The position numbers and the translations under genes were made by a program. Of a DNA stretch of 14,974 nucleotides, positions 1-6,156 are shown one piece after another (positions within the stretch are counted from its first letter, which is position 1; each line of letters starts with the position of its first letter). The notes beneath the pieces are model-generated. The model worked only from the letters and a program-made list of their open reading frames with translations, was not told the origin of the DNA and made no database searches. This DNA is from CAYJEO01 sp964369355 (lineage in GTDB: Bacteria; Bacillota_I; Bacilli_A; RF39; UBA660): contig CAYJEO010000017.1 in assembly GCA_964369355.1 (NCBI GenBank), forward strand, positions 1-14,974, read 5' to 3'.

Positions 1-984
1 AATAATTTTATTAAACCAGGATTACAAGACTTATGTGTATCTAGAACTTCATTTAAATGGGGAGTTCCAGTTACATTTGATGATAATCATGTTGTATATG
101 TTTGGATTGATGCATTAAGTAACTACATAACTTTCTTAGGTTATGATGTAGATAGTACTTCAGAAGAATTTAAAAAATATTGGCCTTGTGATGTTCACTT
201 AATAGGTAAAGATATTTTAAGATTCCACACTATTTACTGGCCAATTATTTTAAAAGCGTTAGATTTACCAATGCCTAAAAAAGTATTTGGGCACCCTTGG
301 GTTTTATTTGATAATGATAAAATGAGTAAGTCAAAAGGAAATGTTTATTATGCTGATGACTTAGTAAATATTTTTGGAGTAGATGCAATAAGATATTATT
401 TCTTACATGAAATACCATTTGCTCAAGATGGAAACTTTACTTTAGAATTATTAATTGAAAGAATTAACTCAGATTTAGCAAATGTTTTAGGTAATTTAGT
501 TAATAGAACAATTGCAATGGCTCATAAATACTTTGATGGTGTAGTACCAGAAAGTAATTGTTTAGAAGCAATAGATGAAGAGTTAATTGAAGTAGTTAAA
601 AACGCTAAAATAAATGCTGTTAAATATATGGACGAATTAAGAGTAGGAGACTCTTTAGAAGCAATATTTGATATCTTTAAAAGAAGTAATAAATATATAG
701 ATGAAACAACACCTTGGATATTAGCAAAAGATGAATCTAAAAAAGAAAGATTAGCAACAGTAATTTATAATTTATTAGAAGCAATTAGACAAGGTTCTGT
801 TTTATTACAAGCATTTTTACCTGATACAGCAGAAGAAATATTTAGTCAATTAAATACACAAAATAAAGATTTTGACTCTTTAAATGAGTTTAATGGATTA
901 GATAATGGAATAAAATTAAATGAAGCTAAACCTTTATTTATAAGAATTGATAAAGAAGCAAAATTAAAAGAATTATTAGATTAA
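1..984 (+). CDS. metG: Methionyl-tRNA synthetase, C-terminal part (5' end outside window)
   Basis: This is a class I aminoacyl-tRNA synthetase that charges tRNA-Met with methionine in the cytoplasm. The reading frame is open from base 1, so the gene starts upstream; 327 codons are visible before TAA at 982-984. Visible marks are the catalytic-domain stretch VYVWIDALSNYIT near 91-129, the DILRFHTIYWP stretch at about 211-243 and the KMSKS ATP-binding loop at 319-333. A helical anticodon-binding domain follows (about 400-960). The protein stops shortly after the PLFIRID segment, so the C-terminal Trbp111/EMAP-like tRNA-binding domain of many Bacilli enzymes is missing. This appears to be a genuine end, because a terminator-like hairpin overlaps the stop codon. 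Identity is clear from the motifs; the N-terminal HIGH motif lies outside the window. Confidence 0.96.
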   Translation, partial: NNFIKPGLQDLCVSRTSFKWGVPVTFDDNHVVYVWIDALSNYITFLGYDVDSTSEEFKKYWPCDVHLIGKDILRFHTIYWPIILKALDLPMPKKVFGHPWVLFDNDKMSKSKGNVYYADDLVNIFGVDAIRYYFLHEIPFAQDGNFTLELLIERINSDLANVLGNLVNRTIAMAHKYFDGVVPESNCLEAIDEELIEVVKNAKINAVKYMDELRVGDSLEAIFDIFKRSNKYIDETTPWILAKDESKKERLATVIYNLLEAIRQGSVLLQAFLPDTAEEIFSQLNTQNKDFDSLNEFNGLDNGIKLNEAKPLFIRIDKEAKLKELLD

Positions 985-994
985 TTCTTTTTTT
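966..994 (+). terminator. Probable intrinsic terminator of metG, overlapping its stop codon
   Basis: A perfect 10-bp inverted repeat (966-975 with 982-991) has a 6-nt loop and a T run at 988-994. The metG stop codon TAA (982-984) lies at the start of the 3' arm. The stem has only one G-C pair, so it would be weak by itself; the T run and position support it. Confidence 0.45.
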
Positions 995-1036
995 GTATAC
1001 AAGTGTAAAATGTCGATAATTGTTTACAAATAATAA

Positions 1037-1063
1037 TTGCATTTTATTTATATTTATTATAAT
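1037..1063 (+). promoter_or_regulatory. Candidate promoter for the 55-aa membrane peptide
   Basis: A perfect TATAAT lies at 1058-1063. The best upstream match is TTGCAT at 1037-1042, with a short 15-nt spacer; no TG extension is present. The predicted leader is about 26 nt and carries a strong AAAGGAG site. The rest of the gap 985-1095 shows only a short TTGTTTACAA dyad at 1020-1029. Confidence 0.4.
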
Positions 1064-1095
1064 ATTAATCTAGAGCGTGTTAAAAAGGAGAATGT

Positions 1096-1263
1096 ATGTC
1101 AATTTTTAAGAGCAACGAGAGTGCAGTTTTATTTTTAGCAGTATCAACATTATTCATTTTGATATCTGGAATTGTAGCTTCTAAATTAGAAATGATAGAT
1201 GTAGTTTATTTTTTAACATCACTAGGTTTTGCATATAAGTATTTCAAAATAAAAGCATTTTAA
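1096..1263 (+). CDS. Small hypothetical membrane peptide (55 aa)
   Basis: I do not recognise this protein. The ATG at 1096 has a strong AAAGGAG ribosome-binding site (1084-1090) at 5-nt spacing; the ATG at 1092 in another frame stops after five codons. The product has a short polar N-terminus (MSIFKSNES), a hydrophobic segment at residues 10-28, a short charged turn (KLEM), a second hydrophobic segment at about 34-47, and a basic end (KYFKIKAF). This looks like a small two-helix inner-membrane peptide. It has its own candidate promoter upstream and a terminator hairpin immediately downstream, so it appears to be a separate unit between metG and tatD. The good ribosome-binding site and the flanking signals argue for a real gene; no function can be assigned. 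Confidence 0.7.
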   Translation: MSIFKSNESAVLFLAVSTLFILISGIVASKLEMIDVVYFLTSLGFAYKYFKIKAF

Positions 1264-1292
1264 AAATTATACTTTAGTGGTATAATTTTTTT
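1262..1292 (+). terminator. Intrinsic terminator after the 55-aa peptide, carrying the tatD -10 box
   Basis: A perfect 11-bp inverted repeat (1262-1272 with 1280-1290) has a 7-nt loop and a run of seven T at 1286-1292. The 5' arm begins inside the stop codon TAA (1261-1263). The 3' arm contains the TATAAT (1281-1286) of the next gene's predicted promoter, so terminator and promoter share bases. Confidence 0.6.
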
Positions 1293-1302
1293 GGTGGTTA
1301 AA
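1278..1302 (+). promoter_or_regulatory. tatD promoter and ribosome-binding site cassette
   Basis: The extended -10 box TGGTATAAT (1278-1286) places transcription start near 1293, the first base of the Shine-Dalgarno GGTGG (1293-1297). The ATG is at 1303, so the leader would be about 10 nt. The -35 region (TTTTAA, 1258-1263) is poor, as is common with TG-extended promoters. Confidence 0.6.
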
Positions 1303-2058
1303 ATGTATATAGATACGCATTGTCATATAAGTGAAAAAAATTATGACATAAAAAAATTAATAAAAGAATTAGGGAATAATAAAATGTTATTATCTGGAAG
1401 CGATTTAGAAAATAACTTAGAAGTTATAGAAAATATGAAAAAATATAATTTAAATGGTACTTTAGGATATCATCCTTTAGACGTGGATGAATTAAATGAA
1501 ACTCATCTTACTTTATTAGAACAACAAATTAATGAAAATAAAGTTATAGGAATAGGTGAAATAGGTTTAGATTATTATTATAGTAGTGATTCAAAAGAAT
1601 TACAAAAATATTTTTTCATAGAACAAATAAAACTAGCAAAAAAATACAATTTACCTATAGTAATTCATACAAGAGATAGTATTCAAGATACATATGATAT
1701 AGTAAAAGAATACTGTGTAGGCATGAAATTAGTATTACATTGTTATAGTGGAAGTCTAGAAATGGCCAAATTATTTGTAAAATTAGGAGCAAGATTAGGA
1801 ATATCTGGTGTAATAACCTTTAAAAATGCAAAAAATTTAGTGGAAGTTGTAGAAAACATTGATATAAAACATTTATTAGTAGAAACTGACTGTCCTTATT
1901 TAGCTCCAACACCATTTAGAGGTAAGCAAAATACACCTTTAAACATACCATTAATTATAGAAAAAATAGCCGAAATTAAACGTATGACTTATGAAGAGGT
2001 AGCAAAAATTACCACTCAAAATGCAATAGATCAATTTGACTTAAAAAATATATTATGA
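1303..2058 (+). CDS. tatD: TatD family metal-dependent deoxyribonuclease
   Basis: A cytoplasmic TIM-barrel hydrolase of the TatD family (B. subtilis YabD type), known as Mg-dependent 3'-5' exonucleases or DNases. The 251-aa length is typical. Expected metal ligands are visible: H6 and H8 in MYIDTHCHI, E86 in GIGEIGLDYY, H122 in VIHTRD, H146 in LVLHCYSG and D196 in LVETDCPYLAP. I chose ATG 1303 over TTG 1291 or GTG 1294. Family members start almost exactly at this motif, and GGTGG at 1293-1297 serves as the ribosome-binding site. The stop is TGA (2056-2058). The next gene begins 29 nt later with a good ribosome-binding site and no convincing promoter, so the two are probably cotranscribed. Position downstream of metG matches the usual Firmicutes order. 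Confidence 0.95.
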   Translation: MYIDTHCHISEKNYDIKKLIKELGNNKMLLSGSDLENNLEVIENMKKYNLNGTLGYHPLDVDELNETHLTLLEQQINENKVIGIGEIGLDYYYSSDSKELQKYFFIEQIKLAKKYNLPIVIHTRDSIQDTYDIVKEYCVGMKLVLHCYSGSLEMAKLFVKLGARLGISGVITFKNAKNLVEVVENIDIKHLLVETDCPYLAPTPFRGKQNTPLNIPLIIEKIAEIKRMTYEEVAKITTQNAIDQFDLKNIL

Positions 2059-2087
2059 TAACATTTTAGTATATTAGAGGTGAAGAT

Positions 2088-2777
2088 ATGAATATATATT
2101 TACTAGACTTATTTTTCAAATGGTTAAGCTTTTTAGTAATATCTATAAGTTCTTTAATAGGGACATATAGTACTCAAAGTTTTATAGTACATAATAATAA
2201 CTTTAATACAACTAAAACAGGAGAAGTTATAAATTACACTACTCAAACAATATATGATAACACTTTACCAACAGGAGAAGTTAATGTAATAACTGAAGGT
2301 GTTAATGGATATGTTGTTACTAAAGAAGATGGAAGCATTGAAGTATTAGAGCAAATGGTACCAGAAGTGTTAGAAGTAGGAACTGGATATAAAGCAAGTT
2401 ATGTTGGTAAAATTACTAACTATGGACCAGACTGTTTAGGATGTAGTTCGCAGGGATATGTAGCTTGTAAAACTATGGAAGGTCAATATTTAAGCTTATT
2501 TGATACAATTTATTATGATGACCATGAATATGGCGATGTAAGAATATTAGCAGCAACACACACAGTATTTCCTTGTGGAAGTATAATATTAGTATCAAGA
2601 GATGATGTAATGTTTTATGGTGTAGTATTAGATACAGGGTCTGCAATGCGTAATGCTTGGAACGATGATAGATTTGTTATTATGGATTTAGCACACTATT
2701 CACAATATGATGCTAAATATGATGATTTAATCAATGGATATAATGTAACTTATGAAGTAAAAAGATGGGGTTGGTAA
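2088..2777 (+). CDS. Short G5-3D domain cell-wall protein (YabE/YuiC-like)
   Basis: A 229-aa exported or membrane-anchored protein. An N-terminal hydrophobic segment (residues 12-26) looks like an uncleaved anchor or signal. Residues about 46-100 resemble a G5 domain (NTLPTGEVNVITEGVNGYV). Residues about 103-226 form a 3D domain, including TNYGPDCLGC, VFPCGSIILV, VLDTGSAMRN and FVIMDLAHY; D182 and D200 are candidate family aspartates. Cysteines C116, C119, C127 and C163 could form disulfides. Known 3D proteins act on peptidoglycan as lytic transglycosylase-type enzymes (YuiC, YocH, YabE). The place between tatD and rsmA is that of yabE in B. subtilis, but this protein is much shorter and lacks the DUF348 repeats. 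Start ATG 2088 has GAGGTGAAG upstream. Wall-remodelling function is inferred from the domain. Confidence 0.85.
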   Translation: MNIYLLDLFFKWLSFLVISISSLIGTYSTQSFIVHNNNFNTTKTGEVINYTTQTIYDNTLPTGEVNVITEGVNGYVVTKEDGSIEVLEQMVPEVLEVGTGYKASYVGKITNYGPDCLGCSSQGYVACKTMEGQYLSLFDTIYYDDHEYGDVRILAATHTVFPCGSIILVSRDDVMFYGVVLDTGSAMRNAWNDDRFVIMDLAHYSQYDAKYDDLINGYNVTYEVKRWGW

Positions 2778-2789
2778 ACCTCTTTTTTT
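2767..2789 (+). terminator. Probable terminator of the G5-3D gene, overlapping its stop codon
   Basis: Arms 2767-2772 and 2777-2782 form a 6-bp stem with one G-U pair and a 4-nt loop, followed by seven T (2783-2789). The stop codon TAA (2775-2777) straddles the loop and 3' arm. The rsmA -35 element lies across the 5' arm and loop. Confidence 0.5.
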
Positions 2790-2815
2790 ATGCTATAATA
2801 ACCTCGGTGATTTAT
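2771..2815 (+). promoter_or_regulatory. rsmA promoter and ribosome-binding site cassette
   Basis: A -35 element TTGGTA (2771-2776), a 17-nt spacer and the extended -10 TGCTATAAT (2791-2799) predict a start at about 2806. That is the first G of GGTGAT (2806-2811), giving a leader of about 10 nt to the ATG at 2816. The -35 lies inside the last codons of the upstream gene. Confidence 0.65.
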
Positions 2816-3643
2816 ATGGATTATTCTCCTAAGAAAATGAAAGAAAAATTAGAACAAAATAATTTTAATTTTAAAAAGAATTTTGGGCAAAATTTTATAA
2901 TAGATGAAAATATAGTAACTAGTATAGTAGATAAAAGTAAAGTAGACGATACTACTTTAGTAATTGAAATAGGACCTGGAGCTGGTTCTTTAACTAATAA
3001 GTTATGTAGTAAAGCAAAGCATGTACTTTGTTATGAAATAGATACAAAAGTTGAAAACATTTTGTTATCTAATTTAAAAGAATATAATAATTTTGACATT
3101 ATATTTGATGATTTTTTAAAAAGAAATTTAAAAGAAGATTTAAAAAAATATAACTATGATAAATTATATGTAGTAGCTAATTTGCCATATTATATAACAA
3201 CTCCTATTATTATTAAATTAATAGAAGAAAATGTTGGTGTTGATAAAATAGTAGTTATGGTACAAAAAGAAGTAGGAGACCGATTTAAAGCAAAACCAGG
3301 TTCAAAAGATTATTCTTCTTTATCAATATTCTTAAGTTATTACTTTGATGTAAAAAAATTAATAGATGTATCTAAACATGTTTTTTTGCCAAAACCTAAT
3401 GTCGATAGTATTGTAGTAGAATTTAATAAACTAGAAAGTAATTTAGAATTAAAAAATAAAGACTTATTTTTTAAATTAGTAAGAGAAAGTTTTACACAAA
3501 AAAGAAAAACATTAAGAAATAATTTAAAAAGTTATGATTTAGTTAAAATAGAAGAAGTATTAAAAAAATATAATTTTGATTTAACAGTAAGAGCAGAACA
3601 CTTATCTTTAGAAATATTTGTTGATATAGCAAATAACTTATAA
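2816..3643 (+). CDS. rsmA: 16S rRNA dimethyladenosine transferase RsmA (KsgA)
   Basis: An S-adenosylmethionine-dependent methyltransferase that dimethylates the two adjacent adenines of the 3'-terminal helix 45 loop of 16S rRNA, a late step in 30S assembly. The 275-aa protein shows KNFGQNFIID (21-30), the SAM-binding motif EIGPGAGSLT (51-60), the acidic YEID (73-76) and the catalytic NLPYYIT motif (122-128). The C-terminal part has the FTQKRKTLRNNL motif typical of the family. An upstream in-frame ATG at 2765 would add 17 residues with no family counterpart and lies within the previous gene and promoter. ATG 2816 has GGTGAT directly before it, so I chose that. In B. subtilis rnmV precedes this gene; it is not present here. 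A strong terminator follows. Confidence 0.96.
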   Translation: MDYSPKKMKEKLEQNNFNFKKNFGQNFIIDENIVTSIVDKSKVDDTTLVIEIGPGAGSLTNKLCSKAKHVLCYEIDTKVENILLSNLKEYNNFDIIFDDFLKRNLKEDLKKYNYDKLYVVANLPYYITTPIIIKLIEENVGVDKIVVMVQKEVGDRFKAKPGSKDYSSLSIFLSYYFDVKKLIDVSKHVFLPKPNVDSIVVEFNKLESNLELKNKDLFFKLVRESFTQKRKTLRNNLKSYDLVKIEEVLKKYNFDLTVRAEHLSLEIFVDIANNL

Positions 3644-3664
3644 GAGCATAATGCTCTTTTTTTT
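3642..3664 (+). terminator. Intrinsic terminator of rsmA
   Basis: Arms AAGAGC (3642-3647) and GCTCTT (3653-3658) flank a 5-nt loop and run into eight T at 3657-3664. The stop codon TAA (3641-3643) overlaps the stem. The arm sequence is the same as in the terminator after ftsH. Confidence 0.85.
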
Positions 3665-3707
3665 GACAAATAAATACATAATAAAAATATATTATTAATT
3701 AGGTGAT
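3663..3707 (+). promoter_or_regulatory. Promoter and ribosome-binding site of the amino-acid symporter gene
   Basis: A perfect TTGACA (3663-3668) uses the last bases of the rsmA terminator T run. Candidate -10 boxes are TATATT (3688-3693, 19-nt spacer) and TATTAT (3690-3695, 21-nt spacer). GGTGAT at 3702-3707 is the ribosome-binding site, 3 nt before ATG 3711. There is no TG extension, unlike the neighbouring cassettes. Confidence 0.45.
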
Positions 3708-3710
3708 TAT

Positions 3711-4988
3711 ATGGATTTAATTAATAATGTTCTTTGGGCAATAGCAACAGTTTTTATAATAATATCAGGAATTTATTTTACTTTTAAATTTAATTTTATG
3801 CAGTTTAAAATATCAAAAATGATGAAATATTTATTTGAAAAAGAAAAACATAAAGGAATAAGTACAATTGATTCTTTAATGTTAGTATTAGCTGGTAGAA
3901 TAGGTGTTGGAAGTATTGCAGGAGTTGCTTTAGCTATTTATTATGGTGGAGTTGGAAGTATTTTTTGGATGTGGATATCTGCAATTATACTTGCTCCTAA
4001 TTGCTTTGCAGAAACAGTTTTAGGTATTATGTATAAAAAAAAGGATGAATTAAATATTTATAAAGGAGGACCTAGTTATTATATAGGTGAGGGTCTAAAA
4101 AATAAAAATTTAGCTTTTACATATGCATTAATTATATTATTTAGTTATATCGTAGGTTTTATTGGTATACAAGCTAATACAATTACTGTTTCACTAAGTG
4201 AAATTATTCATATAGATAAATATATAATAGGAATAATTATTTGTATATTAACTTCTTTAGTTATATTTGGTGGTATAAAAAGAATCAGTAGCATTACTAG
4301 TAAATTAGTGCCAATAATGACTGTTTTTTATGTTGTTGTTTCACTAACTATACTTATATTAAACTTTTATTTAATTCCTAATATATTCTTCTCTATAATA
4401 ACAAATGCCTTTAATATATCTTCATTTACAGCAAGCTTTATACCAATGGTTATTATAGGGATTCAAAGAAGTATATTTTCAAATGAAGCAGGATTAGGAA
4501 CTGGAAGCATTGCAAGTTCTACAGTTGAAAGTAATAATTATATAAAGGATGGATATATACAAACCTTTGGAATATACATAACAACACTTTTATTAGGCAC
4601 AATTACAGCTTTGGTAATTTTAACAACAGATTATAGTAGTATTAATTTTACTAATATAAATGGTATAGAAATAACTCAATATGCATACTTTTTTCACCTA
4701 AATGAACTAGGAAATTATTTTGTATTTATAAGTATATTTTTATTTTCTTTTTCAACTATATTAACTGGATATTATTATGGAGAATCAGCTTTAAAATATT
4801 TAATTAAAACAAATAAAACAAGTTTGACTATATTAAAAATATGCACTTTAATAAGTGTGTTTTTTGGAAGTATTTTAAGTTCTTTATTTGTGTGGAAAAT
4901 AGTAGATATATTCGTAGCAATATTAGCAATTATAAATATTTATGCATTATTGAAACTAAAAGATGAATTTAGATATTTAAAAAAATAA
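3711..4988 (+). CDS. Divergent alanine/glycine:cation symporter (AGCS family)
   Basis: A polytopic inner-membrane transporter of 425 aa with roughly ten hydrophobic segments. AGCS carriers import small amino acids (alanine, glycine) with Na+ or H+. Family signatures are present: AGRIGVGSIAGVALA (61-75), GGVGSIFWMWISA (79-91), KGGPSYYIGEGL (118-129) and SNEAGLGTGSIASS (257-270). Two usually conserved places differ. The common GTGNIAGV stretch reads GVGSIAGV here, and GGPGAxFWMW reads GGVGSIFWMW, so the substrate should not be taken as settled. The start ATG 3711 is supported by GGTGAT. The gene appears to have its own promoter after the rsmA terminator. I see no hairpin terminator after its stop, so some readthrough into the next operon is possible. 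Confidence 0.88.
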   Translation: MDLINNVLWAIATVFIIISGIYFTFKFNFMQFKISKMMKYLFEKEKHKGISTIDSLMLVLAGRIGVGSIAGVALAIYYGGVGSIFWMWISAIILAPNCFAETVLGIMYKKKDELNIYKGGPSYYIGEGLKNKNLAFTYALIILFSYIVGFIGIQANTITVSLSEIIHIDKYIIGIIICILTSLVIFGGIKRISSITSKLVPIMTVFYVVVSLTILILNFYLIPNIFFSIITNAFNISSFTASFIPMVIIGIQRSIFSNEAGLGTGSIASSTVESNNYIKDGYIQTFGIYITTLLLGTITALVILTTDYSSINFTNINGIEITQYAYFFHLNELGNYFVFISIFLFSFSTILTGYYYGESALKYLIKTNKTSLTILKICTLISVFFGSILSSLFVWKIVDIFVAILAIINIYALLKLKDEFRYLKK

Positions 4989-4993
4989 AAAGA

Positions 4994-5014
4994 TGATATA
5001 ATATATATGGTGAT
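4994..5014 (+). promoter_or_regulatory. Promoter and ribosome-binding site cassette for the ung-tilS-ftsH operon
   Basis: The extended -10 TGATATAAT (4994-5002) predicts transcription start at about 5009, the first G of GGTGAT (5009-5014). ATG is at 5018, giving a leader of about 9 nt. The -35 region (TATTTA, 4974-4979) is poor. The stretch GGTGATAATATGGA is repeated exactly before the Nudix gene at 11431. Confidence 0.6.
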
Positions 5015-5017
5015 AAT

Positions 5018-5497
5018 ATGGATAAAGTAATAAAAATAGACATAAACATTGATCACATCAAAGATATTTTAGCTCCTTTTAATGATAAAATCATAAAAGA
5101 TGAATTAATTTCTTATTTATTTGAAAGTTGTAAAGGAAAAAGCATAAAAGATAAAGTATTATTAAATATAGGGCATATATGTTTTTTAAGTGACTCAGAA
5201 AAAGAAGAAATAAAATATTTAATAAATAATAGTTTATTAAAGGAATTGGATGAAAATAATATTGAAATAAAACTAGATAGAATAAGATACTTAATTGCTT
5301 TAGTAATTGGTATTATATTAATAATCATAGGATTTTTAAATATAAATGTTATTTTAAGTGAAGTATTTAATATATTTGGTTGGGTTGCTATTTGGGAAGT
5401 AGGATATAAATTGTTTTTTACAGATACTAAAAGAAATAGAAAAATAAAAAGAACAAAACAATTATTAAATTGTGAAGTTTTATTTACTAAAAAATAA
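5018..5497 (+). CDS. Hypothetical two-helix membrane protein, first gene of the ung-tilS-ftsH operon
   Basis: I do not recognise this 159-aa protein by name. Residues 1-89 are soluble, charged and predicted largely helical, with two cysteines (C38, C55). Two hydrophobic segments follow, at about 90-108 (RYLIALVIGIILIIIGFLN) and 111-127, the second containing the aromatic stretch FGWVAIWEVGY (120-130). The C-terminus is very basic (TDTKRNRKIKRTKQ, 135-148), suggesting it lies in the cytoplasm by the positive-inside rule, with the N-domain also inside. The stop TAA overlaps the ung ATG by one base (TAATG), so ung is translationally coupled to it. It is expressed from the predicted promoter at 4994-5014. 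Function unknown; the operon position does not prove a link to DNA repair or tRNA modification. Confidence 0.85.
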   Translation: MDKVIKIDINIDHIKDILAPFNDKIIKDELISYLFESCKGKSIKDKVLLNIGHICFLSDSEKEEIKYLINNSLLKELDENNIEIKLDRIRYLIALVIGIILIIIGFLNINVILSEVFNIFGWVAIWEVGYKLFFTDTKRNRKIKRTKQLLNCEVLFTKK

Positions 5498-6156
5498 TGA
5501 ATAATTGGGATTTAATTTTAAAAGAAGAATTTAATAAAGAATACTTTGTTGAATTAATGTCTTTCCTAAAAGAACAATATTCCAATGATATAATATATCC
5601 GAAATATGAAAATATTTTTAATGCTTTTAAATTAACAGATTATCAAGATGTTAAAGTAGTAATACTAGGACAAGATCCATATCACGGAGAGAATGAGGCA
5701 CACGGTTTATCATTTTCAGTAGAAAAAGGGGTTAAAAGACCTCCATCATTAAACAATATGTTTAAAGAATTATACACAGATTTAAATATAACAAGAACTA
5801 ATAATAACTTAACAGACTGGGCTAATCAAGGAATTTTATTATTAAATACAGTTTTAACAGTAAAAAAAGATACAGCATTTTCGCATCGCAAAAAAGGATG
5901 GGAAATATTCACAGATGAAGTTATTAAAAGATTAAATGAAAAAGAAGAAATGGTTATTTTTGTTTTATGGGGTAATGCCGCTAAGAGCAAAAAACAATTA
6001 ATAGATTTGTCTAAACACAAAATAGTTGAAGGCGTACATCCATCACCATTATCAGCATCAAGAGGATTTTTTGGAAGTAAACCATATTCTACTATTAATA
6101 ATATTTTAAAAGATAACAATATTAAACAAATAAATTGGGGTGAAGTAAATGAATAA
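5497..6156 (+). CDS. ung: Uracil-DNA glycosylase, family 1
   Basis: This enzyme removes uracil from DNA, from cytosine deamination or dUMP misincorporation, to start base excision repair. The 219-aa length fits family 1 Ung. Visible motifs are the water-activating loop GQDPYHG (58-64, catalytic D60), GLSFSV (70-75), the uracil-binding LLLNTVLTV (114-122), VLWGNAA (156-162) and the HPSPLSASRGFFG loop (181-193, H181). The start ATG overlaps the preceding stop codon (TAATG) and has no obvious Shine-Dalgarno, so translation probably depends on coupling from the upstream membrane-protein gene. The 3' end overlaps tilS by 8 nt. Confidence 0.97.
   Translation: MNNWDLILKEEFNKEYFVELMSFLKEQYSNDIIYPKYENIFNAFKLTDYQDVKVVILGQDPYHGENEAHGLSFSVEKGVKRPPSLNNMFKELYTDLNITRTNNNLTDWANQGILLLNTVLTVKKDTAFSHRKKGWEIFTDEVIKRLNEKEEMVIFVLWGNAAKSKKQLIDLSKHKIVEGVHPSPLSASRGFFGSKPYSTINNILKDNNIKQINWGEVNE

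Noticed and set aside
1291..1302. TTG or GTG as the tatD start
   Set aside because: These codons lie in the T run and SD; the family N-terminus MxIDTHCH begins at ATG 1303.
2765..2815. Upstream ATG for rsmA
   Set aside because: Would add 17 residues encoded across the previous gene's end, terminator and promoter; ATG 2816 has the SD.
5113..5328. Minus-strand open frame opposite the 159-aa membrane gene
   Set aside because: Low-complexity shadow of the real gene, with no ribosome-binding site or recognisable motif.
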